64,000 nucleotides of DNA from JAOARY01 sp045345765. Lineage in GTDB: Bacteria > Bacillota > Clostridia > Peptostreptococcales > Peptostreptococcaceae. A program made the position numbers and the translations under genes. Below the pieces are notes generated by a model. It did not search any database. It saw only the letters and a list, made by a program, of their open reading frames with translations, and was not told the origin of the DNA. How positions within the stretch are numbered: position 1 is the stretch's first letter; every line of letters begins with the position of its first letter. Positions 53,082 to 62,451 of this stretch are shown in pieces. The stretch is from positions 3,292,855 through 3,356,854 of the forward strand of contig CP148265.1 of the NCBI GenBank assembly GCA_045345765.1, given 5' to 3'.

Positions 53082-54719
53082 TCAATTTCCTCTACCAATA
53101 TCTTTTAGTCTACTTAATATAATTTTTGTCTCAGCAGTACTTTCTGCTAATAAAGATGTTATTTCCTTTGTTATTTCCATTTGTTTATTTATCAAAGTTT
53201 GAGAAGTCTTTAATGTATCTTCTTTCATTTCTAAAAGTATTTTTCTTTCTTTTTCAAGTTCACTAATATCTTTATATATAGCTATTATAGCACCTTCTTT
53301 TTTAAGATAGAAAACATCACCAACAAGATGTCTGTTTAATTTTTTAGAACTTAATTTACTTGATATAATTTGGTTTTTTTCATACAAAACATCTATAAAA
53401 TCTTCCATTTCAATATAATGACCTATATACTCTCCTATTACATCTTTCTTTTCCTTATTTATAATATTTATAGAAGCTTGATTTAAATTAATTATCTTAA
53501 AATCAAAACTAACTATAAATATATAACTTGAAGTCAAATCAAAAATTTTATTATTTAAATTCATTTTATTATTATATATATTTAAAAGACAAGAATCTAA
53601 ATCAATATAATTTTTAGTATATGCATCAAAAAAAGACTCACAAGTTTCATAGCCACAAGCTTTACAATTAATATTTTTTTTTATAAAATCATTATCAATC
53701 TTGTCTAACAAAATTTTTTTATATTCTATATTAATTTCCTCTTTAGGGTTTCTTACTTTACTAAAATCAAATTCATAATCTTTTAAATTATAATCTTTTA
53801 AACTATAGGTATTTTTATATACATAATCTTTAATATTTAAAAAATTAATTTTTCTATTTAAATAACTGTTCTTAAAAAATCCGGTTCCATTTAAACAACC
53901 ATTTTCACACCAATATGCTTTTATATTTTTATCTAAAATATCAAAATCTTCTTTGACTATACTTCCCTTATATATAGCAATATTTTTATCATCACAATAA
54001 AAATCATAATCTAAATTAATATCAGTATTTTTATATTCACTTAAATCTAATTTATTATCTAATTCATAAAATAATTCTTCCAATTCATAAAAACTAATAA
54101 CCTTATCGATAAATTTTGAATAATCATATTTTTTTACAAACCATCTACTTGCATCACAATGATTTATATATACAAGCTTACTATCTTTATATTTCTTTTT
54201 TATTTCCTTTGCATCTATTATAAATGGCGGATCTACATTTAATAATTTTTTCTTTTGATTTTTTTTATACTTTATTATATATTCATTAGAAATTGGGCAA
54301 AAAGAACTTATTTTTTGACTCTTTTCCATCAAATTATTAATTATAAAAAAACCTTCATTTTCAATATAAACTTCACTAAATCCTATATATTTAAGCTTTT
54401 TTAGTAATTTTGATATTATCAAATCAAAATTATTTTTATTTATGTTTTTGTCCAAAAAAATAAGAGGGTTTAAAAGAGCTATAATTTTTTCTTTTTTGAT
54501 TTTGGATCTCTTTAAATACTCCTTTATTTCCCCTATATCCGATTTTAAAATTTTTGCATTAAATTCACATACTCTTACACATTCTAAACAACCAATGCAT
54601 TTTTCATCTATTATATATGTTTTTTGATTTACTAATTTTATTGCATCTACAGGACATACCCTTAAGCATTTTTTACAATTTATACAATTTTCATTCGAAT
54701 AATTTATAATATTGTCCAT
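53082..54719 (-). CDS. Ferredoxin / hydrogenase-like (H-cluster domain) / PAS sensor protein
   Basis: A 545-residue multidomain protein. Residues 1-60 carry two 4Fe-4S ferredoxin motifs (Cys12, 15, 18, 22 and Cys41, 44, 47, 51). Residues about 75-320 resemble the large-subunit domain of [FeFe] hydrogenases of the sensory type, HydS. Four cysteines sit where the H-cluster ligands should be: Cys141 in SSFCP, Cys188 in NHCDA, and Cys271 and Cys275 in CENGC. The surrounding residues of the usual motifs are not kept. Residues 350-377 hold another four-cysteine 4Fe-4S motif (C-x2-C-x4-C-x16-C). A PAS domain (about 392-490) and a C-terminal helix follow. A SpoIIE phosphatase gene is cotranscribed. 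A redox or H2 sensing role is likely; catalytic H2 turnover is doubtful. Confidence 0.8.
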   Translation of the reverse strand: MDNIINYSNENCINCKKCLRVCPVDAIKLVNQKTYIIDEKCIGCLECVRVCEFNAKILKSDIGEIKEYLKRSKIKKEKIIALLNPLIFLDKNINKNNFDLIISKLLKKLKYIGFSEVYIENEGFFIINNLMEKSQKISSFCPISNEYIIKYKKNQKKKLLNVDPPFIIDAKEIKKKYKDSKLVYINHCDASRWFVKKYDYSKFIDKVISFYELEELFYELDNKLDLSEYKNTDINLDYDFYCDDKNIAIYKGSIVKEDFDILDKNIKAYWCENGCLNGTGFFKNSYLNRKINFLNIKDYVYKNTYSLKDYNLKDYEFDFSKVRNPKEEINIEYKKILLDKIDNDFIKKNINCKACGYETCESFFDAYTKNYIDLDSCLLNIYNNKMNLNNKIFDLTSSYIFIVSFDFKIINLNQASINIINKEKKDVIGEYIGHYIEMEDFIDVLYEKNQIISSKLSSKKLNRHLVGDVFYLKKEGAIIAIYKDISELEKERKILLEMKEDTLKTSQTLINKQMEITKEITSLLAESTAETKIILSRLKDIGRGN

Positions 54720-54748
54720 ACGTCAACTCCATATTATCGTTTAATACC

Positions 54749-54776
54749 ATTATAGTACAATTTAATTTTTAGACAA
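54749..54776 (-). promoter_or_regulatory. Promoter of the hydrogenase-like sensor operon
   Basis: TTGTCT (54771-54776), 16-base spacer, TATAAT (54749-54754) on the minus strand, about 30 bases before the ATG. Confidence 0.65.
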
Positions 54777-54784
54777 AGTTATTT

Positions 54785-55585
54785 TTATAAACTTTCATCT
54801 TTTTTTAAATAGATTCTTATATTTTCTTCAAATATATCTTTTAATAAACTTAAAAAAATACTTATTCTTTCTTCATTTATATTATGCACAATTGTCACTT
54901 TGGTAGGGTATACATTTAAAAGTATATTTATTATTTCATCTTCAAATGTCATTTCTTCCTTTATATATATATGCTCTAATGATAAATATTCTTTTTTTCT
55001 ATTTTTGTTTTTATTATCAAGTATCTGCTTAATATCATTATCTTTTATACATATTTTAAGATGATTTTTTTTAGGATCTTTTTCTAATAAAAAACTCCTC
55101 ATTATCTCAATAAATTCATCATATGCTTTTATAAGTTTATAATCATTTAATGCTTTTAATGCAATTTTTTCAATAAGTTCATAAACATCTTTCATTCTAA
55201 AATACAAAAAACCTTTTATAGATATTTCCTTATTATAATTAAAAAAGTCAAATATTACTTCATTTAATATTTCTTTTATTAAATTTTCATTTTCATAAAA
55301 TGCTTGGCTTAAAAAAACTTGAAGCTCTTTCTTATTTGATATATTTTCTCTTTTATCTATCAATTTTATATAATCTAAAGAAAAATTTTGTTCTAAGTAT
55401 TCTATTATTTCCTCTAATATTATTTTTCTAATCTTATCTGATATAGTTTTTGAATTATAATAATCCTCTTTTAAAAAAATATACTTTCCTTTTTCAAATT
55501 TTATATCATTAATACTCTTTATTCTATTTCTTATATTTAAACTTGTATTTACATAAAAAGTTTTATGAAGTTTATATTCATACAT
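54785..55585 (-). CDS. YtxC-like protein
   Basis: A 266-residue soluble protein. The start is ATG 55585 (MYEYKLHKTFYVNTS) behind AAGGTG; the upstream ATG lacks a site. The middle contains ISIKGFLYFRMKDVYELIEK, the most recognisable segment of the YtxC family (annotated as putative sporulation protein). The C-terminal third is an alpha/beta region. In Bacillus ytxC lies immediately upstream of thrS. Here it is also upstream of thrS, but the sensor/phosphatase pair is inserted between. The family's function is not established. Confidence 0.7.
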   Translation of the reverse strand: MYEYKLHKTFYVNTSLNIRNRIKSINDIKFEKGKYIFLKEDYYNSKTISDKIRKIILEEIIEYLEQNFSLDYIKLIDKRENISNKKELQVFLSQAFYENENLIKEILNEVIFDFFNYNKEISIKGFLYFRMKDVYELIEKIALKALNDYKLIKAYDEFIEIMRSFLLEKDPKKNHLKICIKDNDIKQILDNKNKNRKKEYLSLEHIYIKEEMTFEDEIINILLNVYPTKVTIVHNINEERISIFLSLLKDIFEENIRIYLKKDESL

Positions 55586-55707
55586 ATTAATCACACCTTT
55601 TAAAAAGATTAAATTTCTAAATCCCATATAGTATATATTTCATACATATTAATAATTTATGATTTTATTATATTGTTTTTATACCCATAAAAATCTGTAT
55701 AAATAAA

Positions 55708-55744
55708 AATACCTCATAGAACTTAAAAGTTCTATAAGGTATTA
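55708..55744 (-). terminator. Intrinsic terminator after the nucleoside ABC operon
   Basis: AATACCTTATAGAACTT / AAGTTCTATGAGGTATT stem with a short loop and T-rich tail on the minus strand. Confidence 0.88.
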
Positions 55745-55752
55745 ATTTCAAT

Positions 55753-56715
55753 TTATCTTTCACCTTTTTCGTAAGGTTTTCCATTTGCAGCTGGTCCATT
55801 TGCGTTACCTACAAATAAAATCAATACTACAAGTGTTATTATATATGGTGCCATTGAAAGAATATTTTCAGAAACATTAAGTCCAATTTCTGGATTTCCA
55901 AGGAATATAGAAAGTCCAGTTGATGCCCCAAATAATAAGGACGCCAACATAGCACCTTGAGGTGTCCACTTACCAAATATCATAGCAGCAAGAGCAATGA
56001 ACCCTTGACCAGATATAAGTGTTGGTCTAAATGATGATACAACTGCTAAACTCATAGAAGCTCCACCAAAACCAGCTAAAACTCCTGATAATATAACACA
56101 TATATATTTTATATTATATACATTTATCCCCAAAGTATCAGCTGCTCGAGGATGCTCTCCAACAGCTCTTATTCTAATACCTAATTTTGTTTTATATAAT
56201 ATATACCATCCAAGCAAAACTAGTCCAAAAGCTATATAAACAGATACATATGAATTAAATACTATTCCTAAAAATGAATCATTATATGCACTTGCAGCTT
56301 CTTTACCTATTATCATATCAAATAATTTAGGTAATTTTTTATCCAAATCTAATGGTGTAGTCATTGCTGAACCATTGAATAATCTTCTACACATAAATAA
56401 GGCAAAACCTGGTGCCGCTAAGTTTATTGCAATTCCTGAAACAACATGATCTGCATTATATTTTATTGTAGCTAAACCATGTAAAAATGCAAATAATCCA
56501 CCTGCAAGCCCTGCTATTAAAAATGCTAACCAAGGATTTCCTGTATAAACAGCAGCTGCCGCCCCAGCAAAAGCACCTATAGTCATCATACCTTCTAAAC
56601 CAATATTTACAACACCAGCATTTTCAGAAAAAACTCCTCCTAAAGAAGCAAATATTAAAGGTGTTGAATACATAAGAGTAGTACTTAAAATTATTGCTAA
56701 ATCTTTTATATCCAT
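55753..56715 (-). CDS. nupQ: Nucleoside ABC transporter permease (NupQ/YufQ-like)
   Basis: A 320-residue BPD_transp_2 permease with about nine membrane segments. The N-terminal GGVFSENAGVVNIGLEGMM and the central RAVGEHPRAADTLGINVY are signatures of the nucleoside/BmpA class. It is the last gene of the ATPase-permease-permease operon and overlaps the previous stop by one base. A terminator follows. Confidence 0.92.
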   Translation of the reverse strand: MDIKDLAIILSTTLMYSTPLIFASLGGVFSENAGVVNIGLEGMMTIGAFAGAAAAVYTGNPWLAFLIAGLAGGLFAFLHGLATIKYNADHVVSGIAINLAAPGFALFMCRRLFNGSAMTTPLDLDKKLPKLFDMIIGKEAASAYNDSFLGIVFNSYVSVYIAFGLVLLGWYILYKTKLGIRIRAVGEHPRAADTLGINVYNIKYICVILSGVLAGFGGASMSLAVVSSFRPTLISGQGFIALAAMIFGKWTPQGAMLASLLFGASTGLSIFLGNPEIGLNVSENILSMAPYIITLVVLILFVGNANGPAANGKPYEKGER

Positions 56716-57782
56716 TAGTTTTCACCTCTTTTAACAGTCTTAAATTTAAACATAGTCATCTTTATAAGGTTTATTGCTGCTATAAAGTATATTATAGAAC
56801 CCATAACTATATTTACAACTTCGGTTGGAGCACCTATAGAATTCATTTTTCTACCACCATATTTTAAAGCTCCAAAAAATAATCCTGCAAATAAACAACC
56901 AAGAGGTGTATTATTTCCTATTAGTGATACTGATATTCCATCAAAACCATAACCTTCTGACGCTGCCAAAACAGTTATCTTTTGTGAATAACCCATAACA
57001 TGTAATGTTCCAGCAAGACCTGCTAAAAGACCTGCTATTGCCATTGATTTAATCATTGATGAGTTTACATTTATTCCACCATATTCTGCTGCAAATTTGT
57101 TAAATCCAACAGCTCTAAGTTCAAATCCTAATGTAGTTTTATTTAATATATATGCAATTATTAATATTGCAATTATTGCAAATACAATACCCCAGTTAAC
57201 CTTTACAGGGCCTATAAAACTTCTAAGCCAATCTATTTTTATCATTGCTGTTTCTTGTATTTTATAAGAAGCTTCTGTATTAGGTTTTCTAAAACCTTCT
57301 AACATAGTTACATAATTAGATAAATAAAGAGCTATCCAGTTAAGCATTATTGTTGTTATAACTTCATTAACTCCATATTTAGCTTTTAAAAATCCTGCAC
57401 AGCCTCCCCAAAGAGCACCAGCTAACATACCCGCCATTATAGTAAGTGGTATATGAACTATTGCAGGAGCTTTAACAAAATAACCAACTACAGCAGCTGC
57501 TAAAGCACCTACCATAAATTGTCCTTCAGCACCTATATTAAATAATCCTGTTCTAAATGCAAAAGCAACAGAAAGACCTGTTAATATTATTGGTGTTGCT
57601 GTAACAATACTCCAAGCTACAGAAGAAGGTTTACCAAATATCCCTAAAAAAACCACTGAGTATGCTTGTATAGGATTAATCCCTGCAACCATAAGTATTA
57701 TAGACCCTACTATAAAACCTAATAAAATTGCAACCATAGTAAATTTAAAAGTATCATTAAATAAGTTCTTTAATTTATTCAT
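56715..57782 (-). CDS. nupP: Nucleoside ABC transporter permease (NupP/YufP-like)
   Basis: A 355-residue permease with about ten membrane segments. FRTGLFNIGAEGQFMVGAL and LRAVGFNKFAAEYGGINV are the family signatures. The ATG at 57782 follows AGGAGGTG by six bases; the GTG at 57791 is part of that site. It overlaps the end of the ATPase gene by 8 bases and forms the channel with NupQ. Confidence 0.92.
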   Translation of the reverse strand: MNKLKNLFNDTFKFTMVAILLGFIVGSIILMVAGINPIQAYSVVFLGIFGKPSSVAWSIVTATPIILTGLSVAFAFRTGLFNIGAEGQFMVGALAAAVVGYFVKAPAIVHIPLTIMAGMLAGALWGGCAGFLKAKYGVNEVITTIMLNWIALYLSNYVTMLEGFRKPNTEASYKIQETAMIKIDWLRSFIGPVKVNWGIVFAIIAILIIAYILNKTTLGFELRAVGFNKFAAEYGGINVNSSMIKSMAIAGLLAGLAGTLHVMGYSQKITVLAASEGYGFDGISVSLIGNNTPLGCLFAGLFFGALKYGGRKMNSIGAPTEVVNIVMGSIIYFIAAINLIKMTMFKFKTVKRGEN

Positions 57783-59328
57783 TTTCTGCACCTCCTGCCA
57801 TCATAAGGCCTAAAGTGTTTTCGTCTGCATCTTTAGCATCTACAATTCCAACTATTCTACCTTCATAAATAACTGCAATTCTATCTGAAACACTCATAAC
57901 TTCATCTAATTCAAAGGATACTAAAAGCACTGCTTTTCCTTTATTTCTTTGTTCTACCAAAGATTTATGAACATATTCTATTGCTCCAACATCAAGTCCT
58001 CTTGTTGGTTGTGTTGCTATTAATACTTCAGGATCATTTGTAACTTCTCTTGCTATTATAACCTTTTGTTGATTACCTCCAGATAAAGCTCTTGCTTTTA
58101 AATTAATGTTTGTTGGTCTAACATCAAATTTTTCAACTAATTTATCTGCAAAATTTCTTATATTATCTTCTAATAATCTAAATCCTTTTGAAAATTCCTT
58201 CTTTCTGTAGTTTTCTAATACCATATTTTCAGCTACAGTAAAATCAAGAACCAGACCATGCTTATGTCTATCTTCAGGAATATTACATAATCCAGAATCA
58301 AATATATCTCTAGGTGTTTTATTTGTTATATCCTCTCCATTTATCAATACCTTACCCGATGTTGATTTTTTAAGACCAGTTAAAACCTCTACAAGTTCTG
58401 ATTGTCCATTTCCATCAATACCTGCAATACCAAGTATCTCACCTTTTTTAAGTTCTAAATCAAAATTATCTAAAGCTTTTAGATTTCTTGAATCCAATGC
58501 TGTCAAACCTTTTATTTCTAAAACTGTCTCTAAAGCCTCTACTTCTTCTTTTTCAACCTTAAAATTAACTTCTCTACCAACCATCATTGAAGCTAAATCA
58601 TTTTCAGTAACTTTTGAAACATCAACAGTATCTATATATTTACCTCTTCTTATTATTGAACAATAATCGGCTGCCTGTTTTATTTCTTTTAATTTATGCG
58701 TAATTATTATAATTGATTTTCCTTCTTTAGTTAAATTTCTTATAATTTGCATTAATTCTTGAATTTCTTGTGGCGTTAAAACCGCAGTAGGTTCATCTAA
58801 TATAAGTATTTCTGCCCCTCTATATAAAGCCTTTAAAATTTCTACCCTTTGTTGCATACCTACACTAATATCTTGTATTTTTGCATTTGGGTCAACATAA
58901 AGACCATACTTCTCTGAAATCTTCTTAACATCTTCTATTGCTTTGTTTAAATCTAAGTAACCACCAGATTTAGTAGGTTCCATACCTAATATTATATTTT
59001 CAGCCACAGTAAATGGCTCAACTAACATAAAATGTTGATGTACCATTCCTATTCCATGTTCTATAGCAACATTAGGATCTGTTACTTCTATTTCTTTTTC
59101 ATTTATTTTTATACTTCCTGATGTTGGCTGATACAGTCCATATAAAATATTCATAAGTGTTGATTTACCCGCACCATTCTCACCCAATATAGCATGTACT
59201 TCACTTTTGTGAACTGTCAAGTTAATATTATCATTTGCTGTGAAATCACCAAATTTTTTAGTTATGTTAATCATTTCAACAGCTTTGATATCAAAATTGA
59301 TATTGCTTTGTTTTTCTAAATTACTCAA
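57775..59328 (-). CDS. nupO: Nucleoside ABC transporter ATP-binding protein (NupO/YufO-like)
   Basis: A 517-residue protein with two fused ABC domains. Domain 1 has Walker A GENGAGKSTLMN, signature QDISVGMQQR and Walker B ILILDEPTAVL. Domain 2 has the degenerate Walker A GIDGNGQSELVE, signature ALSGGNQQK and EVLIATQPTRGLD; such asymmetry is typical for this class. It powers import of nucleosides delivered by the BmpA lipoprotein. It has its own promoter 190 bases upstream. Confidence 0.94.
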   Translation of the reverse strand: MSNLEKQSNINFDIKAVEMINITKKFGDFTANDNINLTVHKSEVHAILGENGAGKSTLMNILYGLYQPTSGSIKINEKEIEVTDPNVAIEHGIGMVHQHFMLVEPFTVAENIILGMEPTKSGGYLDLNKAIEDVKKISEKYGLYVDPNAKIQDISVGMQQRVEILKALYRGAEILILDEPTAVLTPQEIQELMQIIRNLTKEGKSIIIITHKLKEIKQAADYCSIIRRGKYIDTVDVSKVTENDLASMMVGREVNFKVEKEEVEALETVLEIKGLTALDSRNLKALDNFDLELKKGEILGIAGIDGNGQSELVEVLTGLKKSTSGKVLINGEDITNKTPRDIFDSGLCNIPEDRHKHGLVLDFTVAENMVLENYRKKEFSKGFRLLEDNIRNFADKLVEKFDVRPTNINLKARALSGGNQQKVIIAREVTNDPEVLIATQPTRGLDVGAIEYVHKSLVEQRNKGKAVLLVSFELDEVMSVSDRIAVIYEGRIVGIVDAKDADENTLGLMMAGGAENE

Positions 59329-59930
59329 CTACTATCCCTCCTTGATTATATTATTGGGAATTAAAAGACTTTAAGTCTTATAAAATTGTAATACTCAATA
59401 TCTTATTTTTATATTTTTATTTATAAGGGGTTATTGAAAACATTTTCTAATATATAATTAAACATATGTTTATTTTTTTATAAGCTATTGATTATTCTTT
59501 TATTAAGATAGTTTTTATTATACTAAAAAAACATTGTGTTTACAACTATTTTAAATAATTGATAAAGAATAACCTTATAACTATTTTTTTATAATATTTA
59601 AAACTATATAGAATTTATTATATAAATAAATACTCTTAAACATCTTTATATTCTACCCTATTTAGACCAAAAGTAACATATTTTTTGTTTCTATTAAGAA
59701 TATATGTGTTATACTTTTTATTTTTTTGAATGCGTTTGCTTTTGTAATTTTCTTTTTTTTTTATTTTTTCAGATAATTTTAATATTCTACTGTAACAAAT
59801 TTTAAATTTAATTTAAACAACTTAAAAAAACACTAAACAAACTTAAGTTTATTAAGCTTTTCTTTATTTGTTTTTCTTCATTTCTACTATACTTACTATG
59901 ATTATTTATCTTATATTTTTAAAAAAACAT
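59329..59930. other. 600-base AT-rich gap between nupO and the bmpA terminator
   Basis: No open frame or RNA gene is recognisable. The left part holds the nupO promoter at 59517-59545. The rest is low-complexity A/T sequence (runs of T around 59755-59770) without clear repeats. A purine riboswitch was looked for and not found. Confidence 0.6.
59517..59545 (-). promoter_or_regulatory. Promoter of nupOPQ
   Basis: TTGTAA (59540-59545), 17-base spacer, TATAAT (59517-59522) on the minus strand. Confidence 0.65.
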
Positions 59931-59960
59931 AAAAAAAAGACCCTAAAAGGGTCTCTTTTT
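59931..59960 (-). terminator. Intrinsic terminator after bmpA
   Basis: AAAAAGAGACCC-TTTTA-GGGTCTTTTTTTT on the minus strand, just after the stop codon at 59964. Confidence 0.92.
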
Positions 59961-59963
59961 ATA

Positions 59964-61007
59964 TTATTTATTGTTATTATATTCTTCTTCTGTACCTGGT
60001 ACTACAACTTCACCAGCTATAATTTTAGCTTTTACATCATCAACTAATTTAATTACATCTTCTGGCACATTTTTAGATGTAGTTGGAGCTATATCTACTC
60101 CACCTTCTTTTAAACCGTAAACTACTGTAGAACCACCATCAAATTCTCCTTCTACAAGTTTTTTACCAATATCATATATTGCATTATCAACTCTCTTAAC
60201 AGCTGATGTTATAACATTATCTGGAGCTTGAGAGTTTTGGTCTCTATCAACACCTATTGCAAATTTATTTAACTCCTTAGCTGCTTCTATCATACCATTT
60301 CCAGTATCTCCAGCCGCATGGAATATTATATCACAACCTGAGCTGTACATTTGGTTAGCAATAGCTTTACCAACAGCAGGCTTGTCAAATGCATTTGCAT
60401 ATTGATCTATTATCTCTATATCTTTATTTACTGATTCAACACCAGCTTTAAATCCATATTTAAATCTGTTTATAACTGGAACATCCATTCCACCTATAAA
60501 TCCAACTTTATTAGTTTTAGTCATTTTAGCAGCTATAACACCAACTAAGTATGATGCTTCATGCTCTTTGAAAGTTACACCTATAACATTTTCTGGTGTA
60601 TTTTCTCCATAAGAGAAATCTATTATCGCGAATTTATTTTCTGGATAGTTTTCTGCCGCTTCAGAAACAGCATCTGCCATCTTAAATCCTATTCCCCATA
60701 CTAAATCATTTTCAGCATCTATTAAAGTTTGTAAGTTTGGTGCATAGTCAGCATCTTGAGTTGATTCTTGGTATGATTTTTTAATTTGGAAGTCTTTTTC
60801 CAGTTTCAAGAACCCTTCCCACGCTGATTGGTTAAATGATTGATCTGATATACCACCAACATCCGTAACCATAGCTATTTTTTTACTAGCATCCTTCGCA
60901 TCATTGTTTGCATCATTGTTTGCATCTTGTTGTGAACCTCCACATCCCACTAATCCAGTTAGTGATAATGCTCCAGCCATAACTAAAGCAAGTAATTTCT
61001 TCTTCAT
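59964..61007 (-). CDS. bmpA: BmpA-family nucleoside-binding lipoprotein
   Basis: A 347-residue solute-binding protein. The signal peptide ends in the lipobox GLVGC with Cys22 as the lipid anchor. A short linker with repeated DANN units (encoded by a 12-base tandem repeat at 60898-60921) precedes the Bmp domain. The domain begins KIAMVTDVGGISDQSFNQSA and later has FIGGMDVPVINRFKYGF and DIIFHAAGDTGNG. It delivers purine or other nucleosides to NupOPQ. It has its own promoter and terminator, so it can be made in excess over the transporter. Confidence 0.93.
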   Translation of the reverse strand: MKKKLLALVMAGALSLTGLVGCGGSQQDANNDANNDAKDASKKIAMVTDVGGISDQSFNQSAWEGFLKLEKDFQIKKSYQESTQDADYAPNLQTLIDAENDLVWGIGFKMADAVSEAAENYPENKFAIIDFSYGENTPENVIGVTFKEHEASYLVGVIAAKMTKTNKVGFIGGMDVPVINRFKYGFKAGVESVNKDIEIIDQYANAFDKPAVGKAIANQMYSSGCDIIFHAAGDTGNGMIEAAKELNKFAIGVDRDQNSQAPDNVITSAVKRVDNAIYDIGKKLVEGEFDGGSTVVYGLKEGGVDIAPTTSKNVPEDVIKLVDDVKAKIIAGEVVVPGTEEEYNNNK

Positions 61008-61107
61008 TTTGACTATTCCTCCCTTTATATTTATATCATCGAATTAAAAAAACAAAAAACCTTTTCTTAAATCGACTCTGTATAAGACGAATATCGCCCT
61101 CATTTAA

Positions 61108-61136
61108 ATTATCACTATTTTACTACTAAATTTCAA
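61108..61136 (-). promoter_or_regulatory. Promoter of bmpA
   Basis: TTGAAA (61131-61136), 17-base spacer, GATAAT (61108-61113) on the minus strand. The leader of about 90 bases begins with a small GGCGA-TAT-TCGTC hairpin. Confidence 0.6.
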
Positions 61137-61272
61137 GTCTTTTTTTATCTTTTTATATAAATTCATAATTTTTTCATTAAAAAAAAGTCTTGAACTTCTT
61201 AATTTTCTGACGATTGAAACGCATTACATTTTTTTGTATTATTATTTCATTTAATCAATAAAAAGGATATTT

Positions 61273-62430
61273 TTAACTTACATAATTTTTATTTTTTAAA
61301 ATTTCTATGGATTTTTCTACATTAGCTTCACTTACCATTACCATTGGTCCTGTACAACCCATTCCACTTTCTGCATATATATTTTCTTTCCATAGTTCTT
61401 TTACTGCATCTTCTAAATCCATTATGTCTATACCTGCTATTGATCCTGTTACTACTTCTTTAGGAGGCATTTTTACTTCTTTTGTATCTTCTTTTTTCTC
61501 TTTTGTTAATTTTCCTATTACTTCTTCGTATTTTGCTTTTTTTACTTTCGCAAATTCTTCTTTTGCTATTTTCGTTATTTTTCCTTGCGATACTTCTTTT
61601 GCATATTTTATTGCATTTTTGATTACTGGACTTCCTGATGCTCTTGAGATTATTAGTATCTTTCTATCATAATCTTCTGCTACTCCTGGTCCATATCCAT
61701 ATCCTAATGATTCAAAACTTCCGCCTGTTGTAAATGACGAGAATATTTTCATTAGTAAGTTTCCTGTTAGTGTATCTGTTATCATTACATCTGGTGTTCC
61801 TGTTAATAAGTCATTTCCTCTCATTACTACTCCACCATCTGCTCTTTTTGATTCACTAAATTCTATTTCATATCCATTTTCTTTTAATTCTTTTAATGCT
61901 GTTTCTACTTGTCTTGCTCCATCTACATTTAAGATTCCTACTTTTGGACTTTTATTTCCTAATGCTTTTGCTGTTATTACTCCATATAGTCCATTTTTGA
62001 TCATCGCTTCTACTCTTTTTGTAGATGATGTTCCTGTTGTTGTTGCTATTATCATTTCTTTTCCTAATCCTGGAGTTACTACTCTTCCTACTGTTGATAC
62101 TCCTATTGGGAAATTATAATGCATTGTTACACATGCATCTATTTCTTTTGAGTCTAATAATTCTTCCATTTTCTTATGTTGTTCGTCTTCTGTATTTACT
62201 TCATAGATTTTTAAGTTTGTTTCAACTTTTGGTCCTATTAAAACTACTTCTAAATCTGTGTTTTCTACTTGAGCATCCTCTGCCCCTTTTAATACATTTT
62301 CTACTCCATGTTCGCTTCCTAAAAGTGTTATTGCAACTCTTGTTTTGTCACCAAATTCTCCACTTTCTATCGCATCTGCTATATTATATAGAGTTTTTCC
62401 AATCATATTCTTGATATTTTGATCGCTCAT
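61273..62430 (-). CDS. grdD: Glycine reductase complex component C, subunit alpha
   Basis: Component C converts the Se-carboxymethyl selenocysteine of GrdA to acetyl phosphate by thiolysis and phosphorolysis, conserving energy from glycine. The 385-residue protein is the catalytic subunit. Cys359 in ESGMGCTGPM is exactly at the position of the acetylated cysteine reported for the family. The PlsX-like fold is suggested by VAITLLGSEHG and GTPDVMITDTLTGN. It starts 21 bases after the grdC stop. No strong terminator follows. grdA, grdB and grdE are expected to the right of the window. Codon use looks biased compared with neighbours, suggesting high expression. Confidence 0.95.
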   Translation of the reverse strand: MSDQNIKNMIGKTLYNIADAIESGEFGDKTRVAITLLGSEHGVENVLKGAEDAQVENTDLEVVLIGPKVETNLKIYEVNTEDEQHKKMEELLDSKEIDACVTMHYNFPIGVSTVGRVVTPGLGKEMIIATTTGTSSTKRVEAMIKNGLYGVITAKALGNKSPKVGILNVDGARQVETALKELKENGYEIEFSESKRADGGVVMRGNDLLTGTPDVMITDTLTGNLLMKIFSSFTTGGSFESLGYGYGPGVAEDYDRKILIISRASGSPVIKNAIKYAKEVSQGKITKIAKEEFAKVKKAKYEEVIGKLTKEKKEDTKEVKMPPKEVVTGSIAGIDIMDLEDAVKELWKENIYAESGMGCTGPMVMVSEANVEKSIEILKNKNYVS

Positions 62431-62451
62431 TTTATCACCTCTTTTTAGCTT

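Noticed and set aside
59329..59930. Purine riboswitch or small gene upstream of nupO
   Set aside because: No conserved purine-riboswitch core, no open frame with a ribosome site; only AT-rich sequence and a promoter.
61008..61107. Possible riboswitch in the bmpA leader
   Set aside because: Only a small GGCGA/TCGTC hairpin falls within the predicted transcript. The larger pairing would overlap the -10 box, and no known purine, guanidine or preQ1 motif is present.
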